This document shows, one piece after another, positions 27,288-35,360 of a stretch of 53,896 bases of DNA. The stretch's first letter is position 1. The number at the start of each line of letters is the position of its first letter. A program made the translations under genes and the position numbers. This stretch comes from Nitrosomonas sp. Its GTDB lineage: Bacteria > Pseudomonadota > Gammaproteobacteria > Burkholderiales > Nitrosomonadaceae. The notes below the pieces were generated by a model. It was given only the letters and a program-made list of their open reading frames with translations, searched no databases and was not told the origin of the DNA. The stretch is from positions 1 through 53,896 of the forward strand of contig JAJFJJ010000070.1 of assembly GCA_021774195.1 (NCBI GenBank), given 5' to 3'.

Positions 27288-28430
27288 TTACATTAACCCA
27301 ACATCGGAAAAGATAATGGCAAAAATCGCATCAATGATAATAACGACTGTAATAGCTGTCACAACAGAAGTTGTTGTTCCTTCACCAAGGCTTTCTGTAT
27401 TCGGTTTTATTCTTAAGCCAAAATGACAGGCAATAAGCGCAATAACCATGCCACAAACAACCCCTTTACTTAGACCCAGCCACAAATTGGCAATTGGAAC
27501 AGCATCGGGTAATGCGCTGATGAAGTATTGGTGGCTTAGGCCTAGTTCTAGTTCTGCGGCAACAATGCCACCAATTAAGGCAACAGCACTTGTCCATAGT
27601 ACCAATAAAGGCATAGCAAGGCCTAGACCGATCACCTTAGGTAAAATCAATCGTTGGCTATGCGAGATGCCCATTACAGTGAGTGCATCTAACTCTTGCG
27701 TCACACGCATGACACCTAATTGTGCGGTCATTGATGATCCTGAACGGCCAGCGACTAAAATGGCGGCAAGCATTGGGCCTAACTCTCTTATTATGCTGAT
27801 ACCTAGGATATCGATGATGAAGATATCTGCACCAAATAATTGTAGTTGTTGAGAAGATAGATAACTGAGAACGATCCCAATTAAAAAACCAACTATTGCT
27901 GTAATGCCAAGTGCTTGAGCACCGGTACGATACAAGTTTGCAGAGATTTCGCGCCATGGAATGTGGCTAGGATGTCTTGTTAGATACAGAATGTCTAGCA
28001 GTAGTTGGCCGATTAAACGTACCAAATCAATGACGTGGCTCCATAGCAATAATGCAATTTGACCAATGTGTATGATAAGATTAGATTTATCTCTTGGGTT
28101 GGTTGGTGATGACACACTTGGCAAGTGTTCAAGACGTTGTAGTATTAGTTTATGCTGGGATTGGATGCTCAGATTAACAGGCCATTTGGCCTGCCATACC
28201 TGCCATAACATAACGGCACAAGCCGTATCCATTTGTTGAATATTGTTTAAATCCCAAAAGATATTTGGGTTGCCCGCGCTGTGAAGTTCGAGCTCTGCTG
28301 CAAGTTGGTTGAAGTTTCCTTCTAATGCTGCTTGCGTATACTGTCCCGTTAATCTAAGGCTTACTGAGCCAGCATCGGGTATTAACTGATACCAATTGGT
28401 CAACACTTTTTCTTTGTTTTGTGTCAGCAT
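27288..28430 (-). CDS. MlaE-like permease with N-terminal STAS domain
   Basis: The 380-residue protein fuses an N-terminal STAS domain (about 10-110; IFWDLNNIQQMDTACAVMLW) to an MlaE permease (about 150-375) with SGSSMTAQLGVMRVTQELDA, LTVMGISHSQRLILPKVIG and five or so membrane segments. In E. coli the STAS protein MlaB is separate; the fusion occurs in other MCE systems and should regulate the transporter from the cytoplasmic side. It is the first gene of the four-gene operon, 49 bp after amiC on the same strand, and may be read from the tsaE-amiC transcript. Confidence 0.92.
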   Translation of the reverse strand: MLTQNKEKVLTNWYQLIPDAGSVSLRLTGQYTQAALEGNFNQLAAELELHSAGNPNIFWDLNNIQQMDTACAVMLWQVWQAKWPVNLSIQSQHKLILQRLEHLPSVSSPTNPRDKSNLIIHIGQIALLLWSHVIDLVRLIGQLLLDILYLTRHPSHIPWREISANLYRTGAQALGITAIVGFLIGIVLSYLSSQQLQLFGADIFIIDILGISIIRELGPMLAAILVAGRSGSSMTAQLGVMRVTQELDALTVMGISHSQRLILPKVIGLGLAMPLLVLWTSAVALIGGIVAAELELGLSHQYFISALPDAVPIANLWLGLSKGVVCGMVIALIACHFGLRIKPNTESLGEGTTTSVVTAITVVIIIDAIFAIIFSDVGLM

Positions 28431-28479
28431 TAAGCGCTTTCAAAAATACCTTTTAGGTGTAAGAATTAGAGTCTATTAA

Positions 28480-29832
28480 TTATCGCACATGGGCGACTTC
28501 AGTACGTGTTAATGCTGGGTTGGCGGAGAAATATTGCTTAATGCCAGAGAACAAAGCGTCAGCCATTTTGTTTTGATACGATTGGTCAGTCAGTTTTCTT
28601 TCTTCATGCGGATTTGTCAGAAATGCCGTTTCGACCAGAATTGATGGTATATCAGGTGATTTAAGCACATCAAACCCAGCCTGTTCCACGTTTTTCTTGT
28701 GTAAGCGATTGATATTGCCGATTTCCTTTAATACGTGTTCTGCAAGTCTAACACTGTCATTAATTGTCGCACTTAAAGATAAGTCGAGTAATACCTCTTT
28801 GATATCGGTTGACTTGGTTGTAATGTCAACGCCACCCATTAGATCACGATCGACGCTATTTTCTTTTTTAGCTAGCCAGCGTGCGGTTGTTGATGTGGCA
28901 CCTCTTTCAGATAAAGTGTAAACAGATGAGCCGCGAGGGTGCTTTTTCTCACTACCATCCGCATGTATTGAAACAAACAAATCAGCATTAGCTGAACGTG
29001 CCTTGGCGCGACGTTGTGCTAAGGTTAAATAATAGTCACCGGTTCGTGTTAGCATCGCGCGCATATAGGGTTCTTTGTCAATTCTGGTCTTAAGTTTTTT
29101 GGCGATTGCTAGTGTGATCGTTTTCTCGTATGTTCCTCTGTTTCCGATTGCACCCGGGTCTTTTCCACCATGCCCCGCATCAATCGCAATAGTTATGAAA
29201 CGAGGTGCAGATGGTTTGCGTATTTGCGCCGCTTGTAAGCTTTTTACTTGAGGAGTTGGAATATTTTGTGTAGATGGTGTCGTTTCTTTTTGATATAACG
29301 ATGCAACTAAACGATCTAAGTCATCCTTCTTAGCTGCTTTATCTGGCCGAGAAATATTTAATACAAAACGATGGTCGGATTGATTAGTAGGCTCAAGAGT
29401 AAAAGCTCGTGGTATTACTTGGCTTTTTAGATCAAGTACAATTCGAAGCACATGCGGCTTAAACCGCCCAAGCCGAATTTTTTCAATAAGAGGATCATTT
29501 GCATGAAGCTTGGTAGGTAAACGCTGTAGTGTGGATGTGAGCGCGACATTTTCGAGATCAATAACCACGCGATCAGGGTTGTTTAATGTAATTAATTCAT
29601 ATTGCAATGGTTGACTTGATTCTAGTGTAATACGAGTATAATCAGCTGTCTGCCCAACCCGTGCCGCTTTAACCGCGATCTCAGCAGCCACCACCACGGT
29701 ATTGTTAAACAATAGAAACAATATTAGAAGCAATCCGAAGACACTAAAAAGCGGTCTATCTAACGACTTCTTGTCGTTTGTTAAATAGGGTTGGTGTAGA
29801 TGCTTGTTAGATTTCACCAATGCGTCAAACAT
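28480..29832 (-). CDS. amiC: N-acetylmuramoyl-L-alanine amidase AmiC
   Basis: A periplasmic zinc amidase that splits septal peptidoglycan during daughter-cell separation. The 450-residue product has a signal/membrane segment (LFSVFGLLLILFLLF, about 28-45), an AMIN domain (about 50-150; VKAARVGQTADYTRITLES) that targets the septum, and an Amidase_3 domain with TIAIDAGHGGKDPGAIG, YEKTITLAIAKKL, FVSIHADGS and PSILVETAFLTNPHEE. Its start overlaps tsaE by 19 bp. mutL, the usual next gene, is not found; the Mla-like operon follows instead. Confidence 0.94.
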   Translation of the reverse strand: MFDALVKSNKHLHQPYLTNDKKSLDRPLFSVFGLLLILFLLFNNTVVVAAEIAVKAARVGQTADYTRITLESSQPLQYELITLNNPDRVVIDLENVALTSTLQRLPTKLHANDPLIEKIRLGRFKPHVLRIVLDLKSQVIPRAFTLEPTNQSDHRFVLNISRPDKAAKKDDLDRLVASLYQKETTPSTQNIPTPQVKSLQAAQIRKPSAPRFITIAIDAGHGGKDPGAIGNRGTYEKTITLAIAKKLKTRIDKEPYMRAMLTRTGDYYLTLAQRRAKARSANADLFVSIHADGSEKKHPRGSSVYTLSERGATSTTARWLAKKENSVDRDLMGGVDITTKSTDIKEVLLDLSLSATINDSVRLAEHVLKEIGNINRLHKKNVEQAGFDVLKSPDIPSILVETAFLTNPHEERKLTDQSYQNKMADALFSGIKQYFSANPALTRTEVAHVR

Positions 29833-30266
29833 TTTTTCCCTGCCTCTGTCCCTGCATGGACATTAATTTCTCGGCCGGATTCAGGGATATCAATAGTAAT
29901 TTGTAAATCAGCGGTAGGTAATAATCCATTAGCTTTTTCTGGCCATTCGACCAAGCACACTGAGTCACAATTGAAATAATCTCTGAAACCTGCTTCCTCC
30001 CATTCGATAGGATCATTGAAACGATAAAAATCAAAGTGATACAAGTATAACCTAGAAATTTTATAGATTTCAACTAAATTATATGTAGGGCTTTTGACCA
30101 CGCCTTTATAACCAAGGCCATGTAAAATGCCACGAACCAAGGTTGTTTTTCCTGAACCTAGGTCGCCAATTAAATAAATGGTTAAATTAGGACACAGAGT
30201 AGCTGCTAATTTTGAGCCGAATGCTAACATTTCAGCCTCATTTGCTATATTCAAAGGACGGTCCAT
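29814..30266 (-). CDS. tsaE: tRNA threonylcarbamoyladenosine ATPase TsaE
   Basis: An essential ATPase that recycles the TsaBD complex making t6A37 on tRNAs. The P-loop GDLGSGKTTLVRG, PTYNLVEIY, the HFDFYRFNDPIEWEEAGFRDY stretch in two parts, and VCLVEWPEKAN match the family. The start at 30266 (MDRPLNIA) gives 150 residues, the family length; 30326 is in frame but would overlap queG by 33 bp. It is divergent from queG with only 27 bp between start codons, so the promoters must overlap coding sequence. amiC overlaps its 3' end. Confidence 0.93.
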   Translation of the reverse strand: MDRPLNIANEAEMLAFGSKLAATLCPNLTIYLIGDLGSGKTTLVRGILHGLGYKGVVKSPTYNLVEIYKISRLYLYHFDFYRFNDPIEWEEAGFRDYFNCDSVCLVEWPEKANGLLPTADLQITIDIPESGREINVHAGTEAGKKCLTHW

Positions 30267-30293
30267 CAAATCAAATTTTTGATTATGTAAATT

Positions 30294-31403
30294 ATGCAAA
30301 AAGAACACTCTACTAAAAAGACGCAAGATTTAACTTCTTTAGCTTTAGCTATAAAAGATTGGGGTAATGCGCTTGGATTTCAAGATGTACGTATAGCGGA
30401 CGCCAATGTAGACATAACAGAAATCGAGGTAGAATTGTTCAAATGGTTAGAGAGTGGCTATCACGGTGAGATGGATTATATGGCTAAACATGGTATTAAG
30501 CGTACACGTCCATCTGAATTAGTGCCAGGTACGCAACGTGTTATTTCCGTCAGAATGAATCATTCTCCTCCTCAAGTAAAAGGCAGTTGGTATGTAATTA
30601 ACCAATCTGAGAAAGCGTTTATTTCACGTTATGCGTTGGGGCGAGATTACCATAAAGTTTTGCGCGCACGTATGCAAAAACTGGCCGATAAAATTACACA
30701 AGAAATAGGCCAATTTGGTTATCGTGTGTTTTCAGATAGTGCGCCGGTGATGGAAGTGGAATGGGCACAAAAGTCCGGTCTTGGCTGGCGTGGAAAACAT
30801 ACGTTACTTCTTTCACGCGAGGCGGGCTCAATGTTTTTCCTTGGTGAAATATATACGGACTTGCCGTTGCCTATCGATGAGCCCATTGGTAATTACTGTG
30901 GCAGTTGCTCAAAATGTATCGATATCTGTCCGACAAAAGCAATTGTTGCACCTTACCAGGTCGATGCGCGGCGTTGTATTTCTTACCTGACTATTGAGCT
31001 GAAAGGTAGTATACCAATTAATCTGCGACCTTTAATTGGCAATCGAATTTATGGCTGCGATGATTGTCAGTTGGTCTGCCCGTGGAATAAATTTGCCAAA
31101 ATAACCGCTGAAAATGATTTTCATGTTCGCAATGGTATGGATGATGTCGCTTTAGTTGAATTGTTTGCTTGGGACAAAAATGAGTTTGAAAGTAAGCTTG
31201 CGGGCAGTCCTATTCGTCGAATCGGACATGAGCAATGGCTACGTAATATTGCTGTGGGGCTAGGTAATGCGGTATCGTCTGAGCAAGTTATTAGCGCATT
31301 GAACACTAGATTAGATGATGAGTCAGTAATCGTTCGAGAACATGTCGAGTGGGCGTTGCAGCAACATGATTCGTATCGGTCAGGTGAAGCGAATAATAAA
31401 TAG
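30294..31403 (+). CDS. queG: Epoxyqueuosine reductase QueG
   Basis: Reduces epoxyqueuosine to queuosine at position 34 of tRNAs, using cobalamin and two [4Fe-4S] clusters. The 369-residue product shows RTRPSELVPGTQRVISV, DSAPVMEVEWAQKSGLGWRG in two parts, the first cluster CGSCSKCIDICPTKAI, CISYLTIE, and the second cluster GCDDCQLVCPWN. A HEAT-like C-terminal tail follows (DDESVIVREHVEWAL). The queG-tsaE divergence is conserved in many gammaproteobacteria. A stem-loop lies 35 bp after the stop. Confidence 0.95.
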   Translation: MQKEHSTKKTQDLTSLALAIKDWGNALGFQDVRIADANVDITEIEVELFKWLESGYHGEMDYMAKHGIKRTRPSELVPGTQRVISVRMNHSPPQVKGSWYVINQSEKAFISRYALGRDYHKVLRARMQKLADKITQEIGQFGYRVFSDSAPVMEVEWAQKSGLGWRGKHTLLLSREAGSMFFLGEIYTDLPLPIDEPIGNYCGSCSKCIDICPTKAIVAPYQVDARRCISYLTIELKGSIPINLRPLIGNRIYGCDDCQLVCPWNKFAKITAENDFHVRNGMDDVALVELFAWDKNEFESKLAGSPIRRIGHEQWLRNIAVGLGNAVSSEQVISALNTRLDDESVIVREHVEWALQQHDSYRSGEANNK

Positions 31404-31437
31404 GATAAACATGAAGTAAAGCTGGGGCGGGAATGCA

Positions 31438-31465
31438 CCTGTAGGGAAACGCTTTTTCCTACAGG
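31438..31465. terminator. Stem-loop between convergent queG and small lipoprotein gene
   Basis: CCTGTAGG at 31438-31445 pairs with CCTACAGG at 31458-31465, and GAAA/TTTT extends the stem inward to about 12 bp. It lies between two convergent genes and can serve either strand. No T-run follows on either side, so it may work as a weak bidirectional terminator or as an mRNA 3'-end stabiliser. Confidence 0.45.
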
Positions 31466-31483
31466 GGCTTATGCTACTGGATA

Positions 31484-31636
31484 CTACTCTTCTAAAGCAT
31501 TACGGCCTACAGCAGGCTGGCCTTCATGAGTTGAACCATAGTTTTCAGTATTAGCAGGACTCTCAGGAGCTGATGGTTTGCCACAGGCAACTAAAGTAAA
31601 CGCAAGTAATGCTGCAATAAATAAAGTAAATTTCAT
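31484..31636 (-). CDS. Small lipoprotein of unknown function
   Basis: A 50-codon frame with AAGG seven bases before its ATG. The product MKFTLFIAALLAFTLVACGK has a clear lipobox (TLVAC), followed by a short hydrophilic tail PSAPESPANTENYG and HEGQPAVGRNALEE. Small lipoproteins of this build are common in gammaproteobacteria and easily missed. I do not recognise a family. It stands alone between queG (convergent) and the ATM1-type exporter gene (downstream, same strand). Confidence 0.7.
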   Translation of the reverse strand: MKFTLFIAALLAFTLVACGKPSAPESPANTENYGSTHEGQPAVGRNALEE

Positions 31637-31724
31637 ATTAAACCTTCTAGATAAAAAATAATAACAATTGCTAAATAAGCATTACTAGTATACCTCTAAT
31701 TATTATATGTCGCTATATTCTGGG

Positions 31725-33410
31725 CTAAATTAATTTTTCTTGTAATTGTAGTTCCCACATACGTGCATAGCTGCCGTTTGCTGCTAGTAATTGTTGATGA
31801 TTACCGTGTTCAATAATACGGCCCTGATCCATGACCAATATTTGGTCGGCATCGGCAATGGTAGAGAGGCGGTGAGCAATCGTTAGTGTTGTTCGATAAG
31901 TGGCAATTCGTTTTAATTCTGCCTGAATAAGTTTTTCTGATTTTGAGTCCAATGCCGAGGTCGCTTCATCAAAAATCAGGATCTCAGGATTCTTCAGAAT
32001 CGTACGAGCAATCGCCACACGTTGTTTTTCCCCGCCGGAGAGTTTTAAACCTCGCTCGCCAACAATGGTTTCATATTTTTCCGGCAGGCTTTCTATAAAC
32101 TCATGAATATGAGCGGACCTCGCCGCAGCGAAAACTTCCTCAGATGTGGCGTTTGGGTGACCATACGCAATGTTGTAATAAATACTGTCGTTAAATAACA
32201 CGGTATCTTGTGGCACAATACCCATTGAGGCACGCAAGCTTTGTTGGGTGACATCGCGAATGTCCTGCCGATTAATTTGAATGCTGCCAGTTTGTACATC
32301 ATAAAATCGAAATAATAAACGTGCCAAGGTTGATTTTCCAGAGCCACTTTGACCAACCACAGCGATATTTTTTCCTGTAGGAATGTCAAAACTGATATCA
32401 AATAAAATTTGTCGATTGGTTTCATAACTAAAATTAACATGATCAAACCGGATGCTGGGTTGCTGTACATTGAGTATTTTTGCGTCCGGCTTGTCTCGGA
32501 TTTCTTGGTTTTCATCCAAAAGAGAAAACATCCGCTCCATGTCTGCCAACGAATGCTTGATCTCACGATAAACAAAACCCAGAAAATGCAATGGCATATA
32601 TAGTTGAAGCATAAATGCATTCACCAATACCAAATCACCCAACGTCATACTGCCATCAATGACTTTGTCGGCGGCCAACAACATCAATAAGGTAACACCA
32701 ACCGCAATAATGGCACTTTGCCCTGCATTTAGGGACGCCAATGAAGTTTGGTTTCGTATCGCGGCTTTTTCCCAAGTTTGCATGTGTTCATCGTAACGCC
32801 GTGCTTCCCAATCTTCATTACCGAAATACTTAACCGTTTCATAATTTAATAGACTGTCAATTGCCTGAGTATTGGCTTTTGAGTCCATATTGTTCATTGT
32901 GCGACGAAAAATCATACGCCATTCGGTGACGATTAACGTCAGTGTGATATAAGCCAGTAGGGTGGTGAAAATGATGATGGCAAACCAAATGTCATACGTG
33001 CTAATTAGAATCGCCATTACTAATAAAATTTCTAGTAAAGTCGGCAAGATGTTAAACAGCATGAAATTCATCAAAAACGACATGCCACGAGAACCGCGTT
33101 CAATATCACGTGAAACGCCACCAGTTTGTCTGGCCAGATGAAAGCGTAACGAGAGGGCGTGTAAATGGCTGAATACTTTTGATGCGATACGACGAATTGC
33201 GCGTTGCATGACTTTGGCAAAAATAGCGTCACGTAATTCACCGAATAACGTGCTGCATAAGCGTAATGCACCATAACTGATGATTAGAAATACCGGTAAT
33301 ACAAGCATGGTGTGATTTTGGTCCAAAGCGTCGACAATTTCCTTCAGAACCAGTGGAACCGACACGTTTGCCAGTTTTGCCAGGATTAATAATGATAACG
33401 CCAGGAACAC
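31725..33410 (-). CDS. ATM1/HMT1-type ABC exporter (5' end disrupted)
   Basis: The product fuses an exporter membrane domain (six helices; SLRFHLARQTGGVSRDIERG, an ATM1-class motif, and NYETVKYFGNEDWEARRYDE) to an ATPase with Walker A GQSGSGKSTLARLL, signature LSGGEKQRVAIAR and Walker B ILIFDEATSALDS. ATM1-type exporters move glutathione or metal-thiol compounds. From the GTG at 33410 the protein is 561 residues and lacks the expected first part. The missing piece (NNWKTIASLLPYLWEF) is encoded just upstream in another frame. Dropping one C at 33421-33422 would join it to KVRVFLALS. The upstream frame has no ATG, GTG or TTG, only ATT at 33474 with GGAG 8 bp ahead. This may be a real frameshift, a sequence error or a shortened protein. 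Confidence 0.85.
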   Translation of the reverse strand: MFLALSLLILAKLANVSVPLVLKEIVDALDQNHTMLVLPVFLIISYGALRLCSTLFGELRDAIFAKVMQRAIRRIASKVFSHLHALSLRFHLARQTGGVSRDIERGSRGMSFLMNFMLFNILPTLLEILLVMAILISTYDIWFAIIIFTTLLAYITLTLIVTEWRMIFRRTMNNMDSKANTQAIDSLLNYETVKYFGNEDWEARRYDEHMQTWEKAAIRNQTSLASLNAGQSAIIAVGVTLLMLLAADKVIDGSMTLGDLVLVNAFMLQLYMPLHFLGFVYREIKHSLADMERMFSLLDENQEIRDKPDAKILNVQQPSIRFDHVNFSYETNRQILFDISFDIPTGKNIAVVGQSGSGKSTLARLLFRFYDVQTGSIQINRQDIRDVTQQSLRASMGIVPQDTVLFNDSIYYNIAYGHPNATSEEVFAAARSAHIHEFIESLPEKYETIVGERGLKLSGGEKQRVAIARTILKNPEILIFDEATSALDSKSEKLIQAELKRIATYRTTLTIAHRLSTIADADQILVMDQGRIIEHGNHQQLLAANGSYARMWELQLQEKLI

Positions 33411-33529
33411 CCTAACTTTGAACTCCCAAAGATAGGGCAGTAGGGACGCAATGGTTTTCCAGTTATTCGTAATGGTAATGTCTCCGGGCGAATGGTTTTA
33501 CCGAAACCACAAAGCAATCAGGGGGGAAC

Positions 33530-34810
33530 TCAAATCAAAAATAAATAACTGACTGAGAAACCAATTAAAGCGGTTAATCCAAGAATGCACCAAACCAATA
33601 CAAACTTGCCAGGGCGATACTGTTGTGGGATCTCTTTGTCAAACATGGCCAGGGTGTTTAATATCGCGAGAACAGGCGCAGCAACAAAAGCAATCACGGT
33701 CGCGACTTTTACCATGGCTGACATAGAAGGCAGAAAAAAGAACAAAATTGTTAATGTTCCGGCAATCGTAATTAATAACCATACCAAATACGTTCGATCA
33801 TTATTACGATGTTTAATCTGTTTGGGGAAAATCAATTCTAGTGAGATACCAATAGTACGTGGAAAAGCATCCAGTAGTGTTAGTGTCGTGCTAAACATGG
33901 TGGTTAATGCGGCGATTGCGACAATCGGAAAAGCCCAATCGCCTAATGCTTTTTGATACATGCCGATTAACTGCCCGGCAAATGCAGCACCACCCGCTTC
34001 AAATTCTTCACCGCTGCCATACATCACCAACGCACCCAGTGATAAAAAGCATATGGCTAATAAACCTGTGCCAAAGAATCCGACTCTAAAATCAAACAAA
34101 GCCGCTTTCATACTTGCCGTTGTACCTTCACTTTCATTTTTGCTTTCCGACCAGATGGAATGCCAGACTGAGATATCCATCGGCGCAGGCATCCAGCCCA
34201 AAAAAGCCACCAGAAATAGTAAATGAGCCGTATCCGAAAAAGAGAAAATGACTGTTGCTGATTCAGCATGCCCTGGATTATCAAACAACAACATAACTAC
34301 TGCTGCAACTGAAGTGATCGACAGCACCAAGATAATCACTTTTACTAGTCTGTCCAATAAAACATAATGGCCACTGGCTAACAAAGTAAAACAAATTAAT
34401 AGTAATAAGCTGCTGATGATGGCTGCGACCATTTGTGGTTCAAATCCACCTAACCCTTCAAGCCCAAAAATATGTGTGATCAATCCAGCAGTCACAACAG
34501 TAACGGCGGCCTGGATAATAAACATTGTGGCGGCAGTCATGCCTAAATAGGTCCAGACAGCCCAATTGCCAAGTTTTTTGTATCCATGTAGGATATTTCG
34601 ACCTGTTGCAGCGGTATAACGAGGGCCAAACTCAAAAAAAGGATATTTAATCAGGTGAATGATCACAATAGCGAGAATCAGTTCAAATCCGAACATGCCG
34701 CCTGCACGTGTAGATTGTACTAAATGCGATACACCAACGGCCGCACCTGCGTACAATAAACCAGGCCCTAAACGCGACAAAAAGCCGTTAAAAATTTTTT
34801 GTTTTATCAT
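33530..34810 (-). CDS. Nramp-related metal transporter, atypical
   Basis: The 426-residue membrane protein has about eleven helices and overall Nramp (SLC11-like) similarity. The first helix has GPGLLYAGAAVGVSHL where classical Nramps have the metal-binding DPGN motif, and helix six has GWMPAPMDISVW where they have an MPHN-like motif. The metal-binding residues are therefore changed, and the substrate is uncertain (magnesium, another cation, or something else). It lies upstream of the ABC exporter gene on the same strand, 119 bp apart, and may be co-transcribed. It is divergent from the porin operon across a long control region. Confidence 0.8.
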   Translation of the reverse strand: MIKQKIFNGFLSRLGPGLLYAGAAVGVSHLVQSTRAGGMFGFELILAIVIIHLIKYPFFEFGPRYTAATGRNILHGYKKLGNWAVWTYLGMTAATMFIIQAAVTVVTAGLITHIFGLEGLGGFEPQMVAAIISSLLLLICFTLLASGHYVLLDRLVKVIILVLSITSVAAVVMLLFDNPGHAESATVIFSFSDTAHLLFLVAFLGWMPAPMDISVWHSIWSESKNESEGTTASMKAALFDFRVGFFGTGLLAICFLSLGALVMYGSGEEFEAGGAAFAGQLIGMYQKALGDWAFPIVAIAALTTMFSTTLTLLDAFPRTIGISLELIFPKQIKHRNNDRTYLVWLLITIAGTLTILFFFLPSMSAMVKVATVIAFVAAPVLAILNTLAMFDKEIPQQYRPGKFVLVWCILGLTALIGFSVSYLFLI

Positions 34811-35360
34811 TTGTCGCTAGTACCCCTTCCACTTGATATTATTGTTGAGTCTAGTGCTCCGTCTACTTGATATTGACGGAGCGCTAGGAACCTGTCACAT
34901 TTTTCAGGCGCGTGAACTTGGCAAACTTGTTTCATGATCAACAGTAAATATTTTAATGAGACTTTTTAATATTGCTAAATAGTTTAATTGATGTTTGTAT
35001 AAAAACATCAGATTTTTTTCAATGATTTTCCCTACTTCATTTGCAACCATCAATGAGATCAGACTCACGACAGCACCGCTTTACACTTAATAATACGTGT
35101 TGAGTTTCAACAAATACTGTAATACCAAGAAGGTTCAAGCTTTGTTTTATCATAATACGGTATTCTCAAAGTCTTAAGGGTGTTCTCCAGCTCGAATAAA
35201 TTACCAGTTTGTGTAATAAGCTATTGATTTTAGTTTTATAGGAGTTTTCGTTATCAATGATCAATTTATGAATTAATTGGTATTTCATTGTTGTTAATGT
35301 ATACGTTAGATGTGTCGTATATAAGAGATTGAATTTTTAACGATTACCATAAAAGAAACA
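34811..35360. other. Long control region between the Nramp-like and porin genes
   Basis: 550 bp with no gene, dividing divergent transcription units. It contains a strong stem-loop (34851-34887), the 10-bp direct repeat ACTTGATATT at 34831 and 34865, and AT-rich DNA nearer the porin start, where TTGGTA and TATACG lie 17 bp apart near 35280-35310 as a possible weak promoter. No other element could be assigned. Confidence 0.4.
34851..34887. other. Strong stem-loop in a divergent promoter region
   Basis: CTAGTGCTCCGTC (34851-34863) and GACGGAGCGCTAG (34875-34887) form a 13-bp stem with a single G-T wobble around an 11-nt loop. It lies 41 bp upstream of the Nramp-like start and is followed by no T-run on either strand. 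It is therefore not an ordinary terminator; an operator or attenuator role for the Nramp-like gene is possible. Confidence 0.5.
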
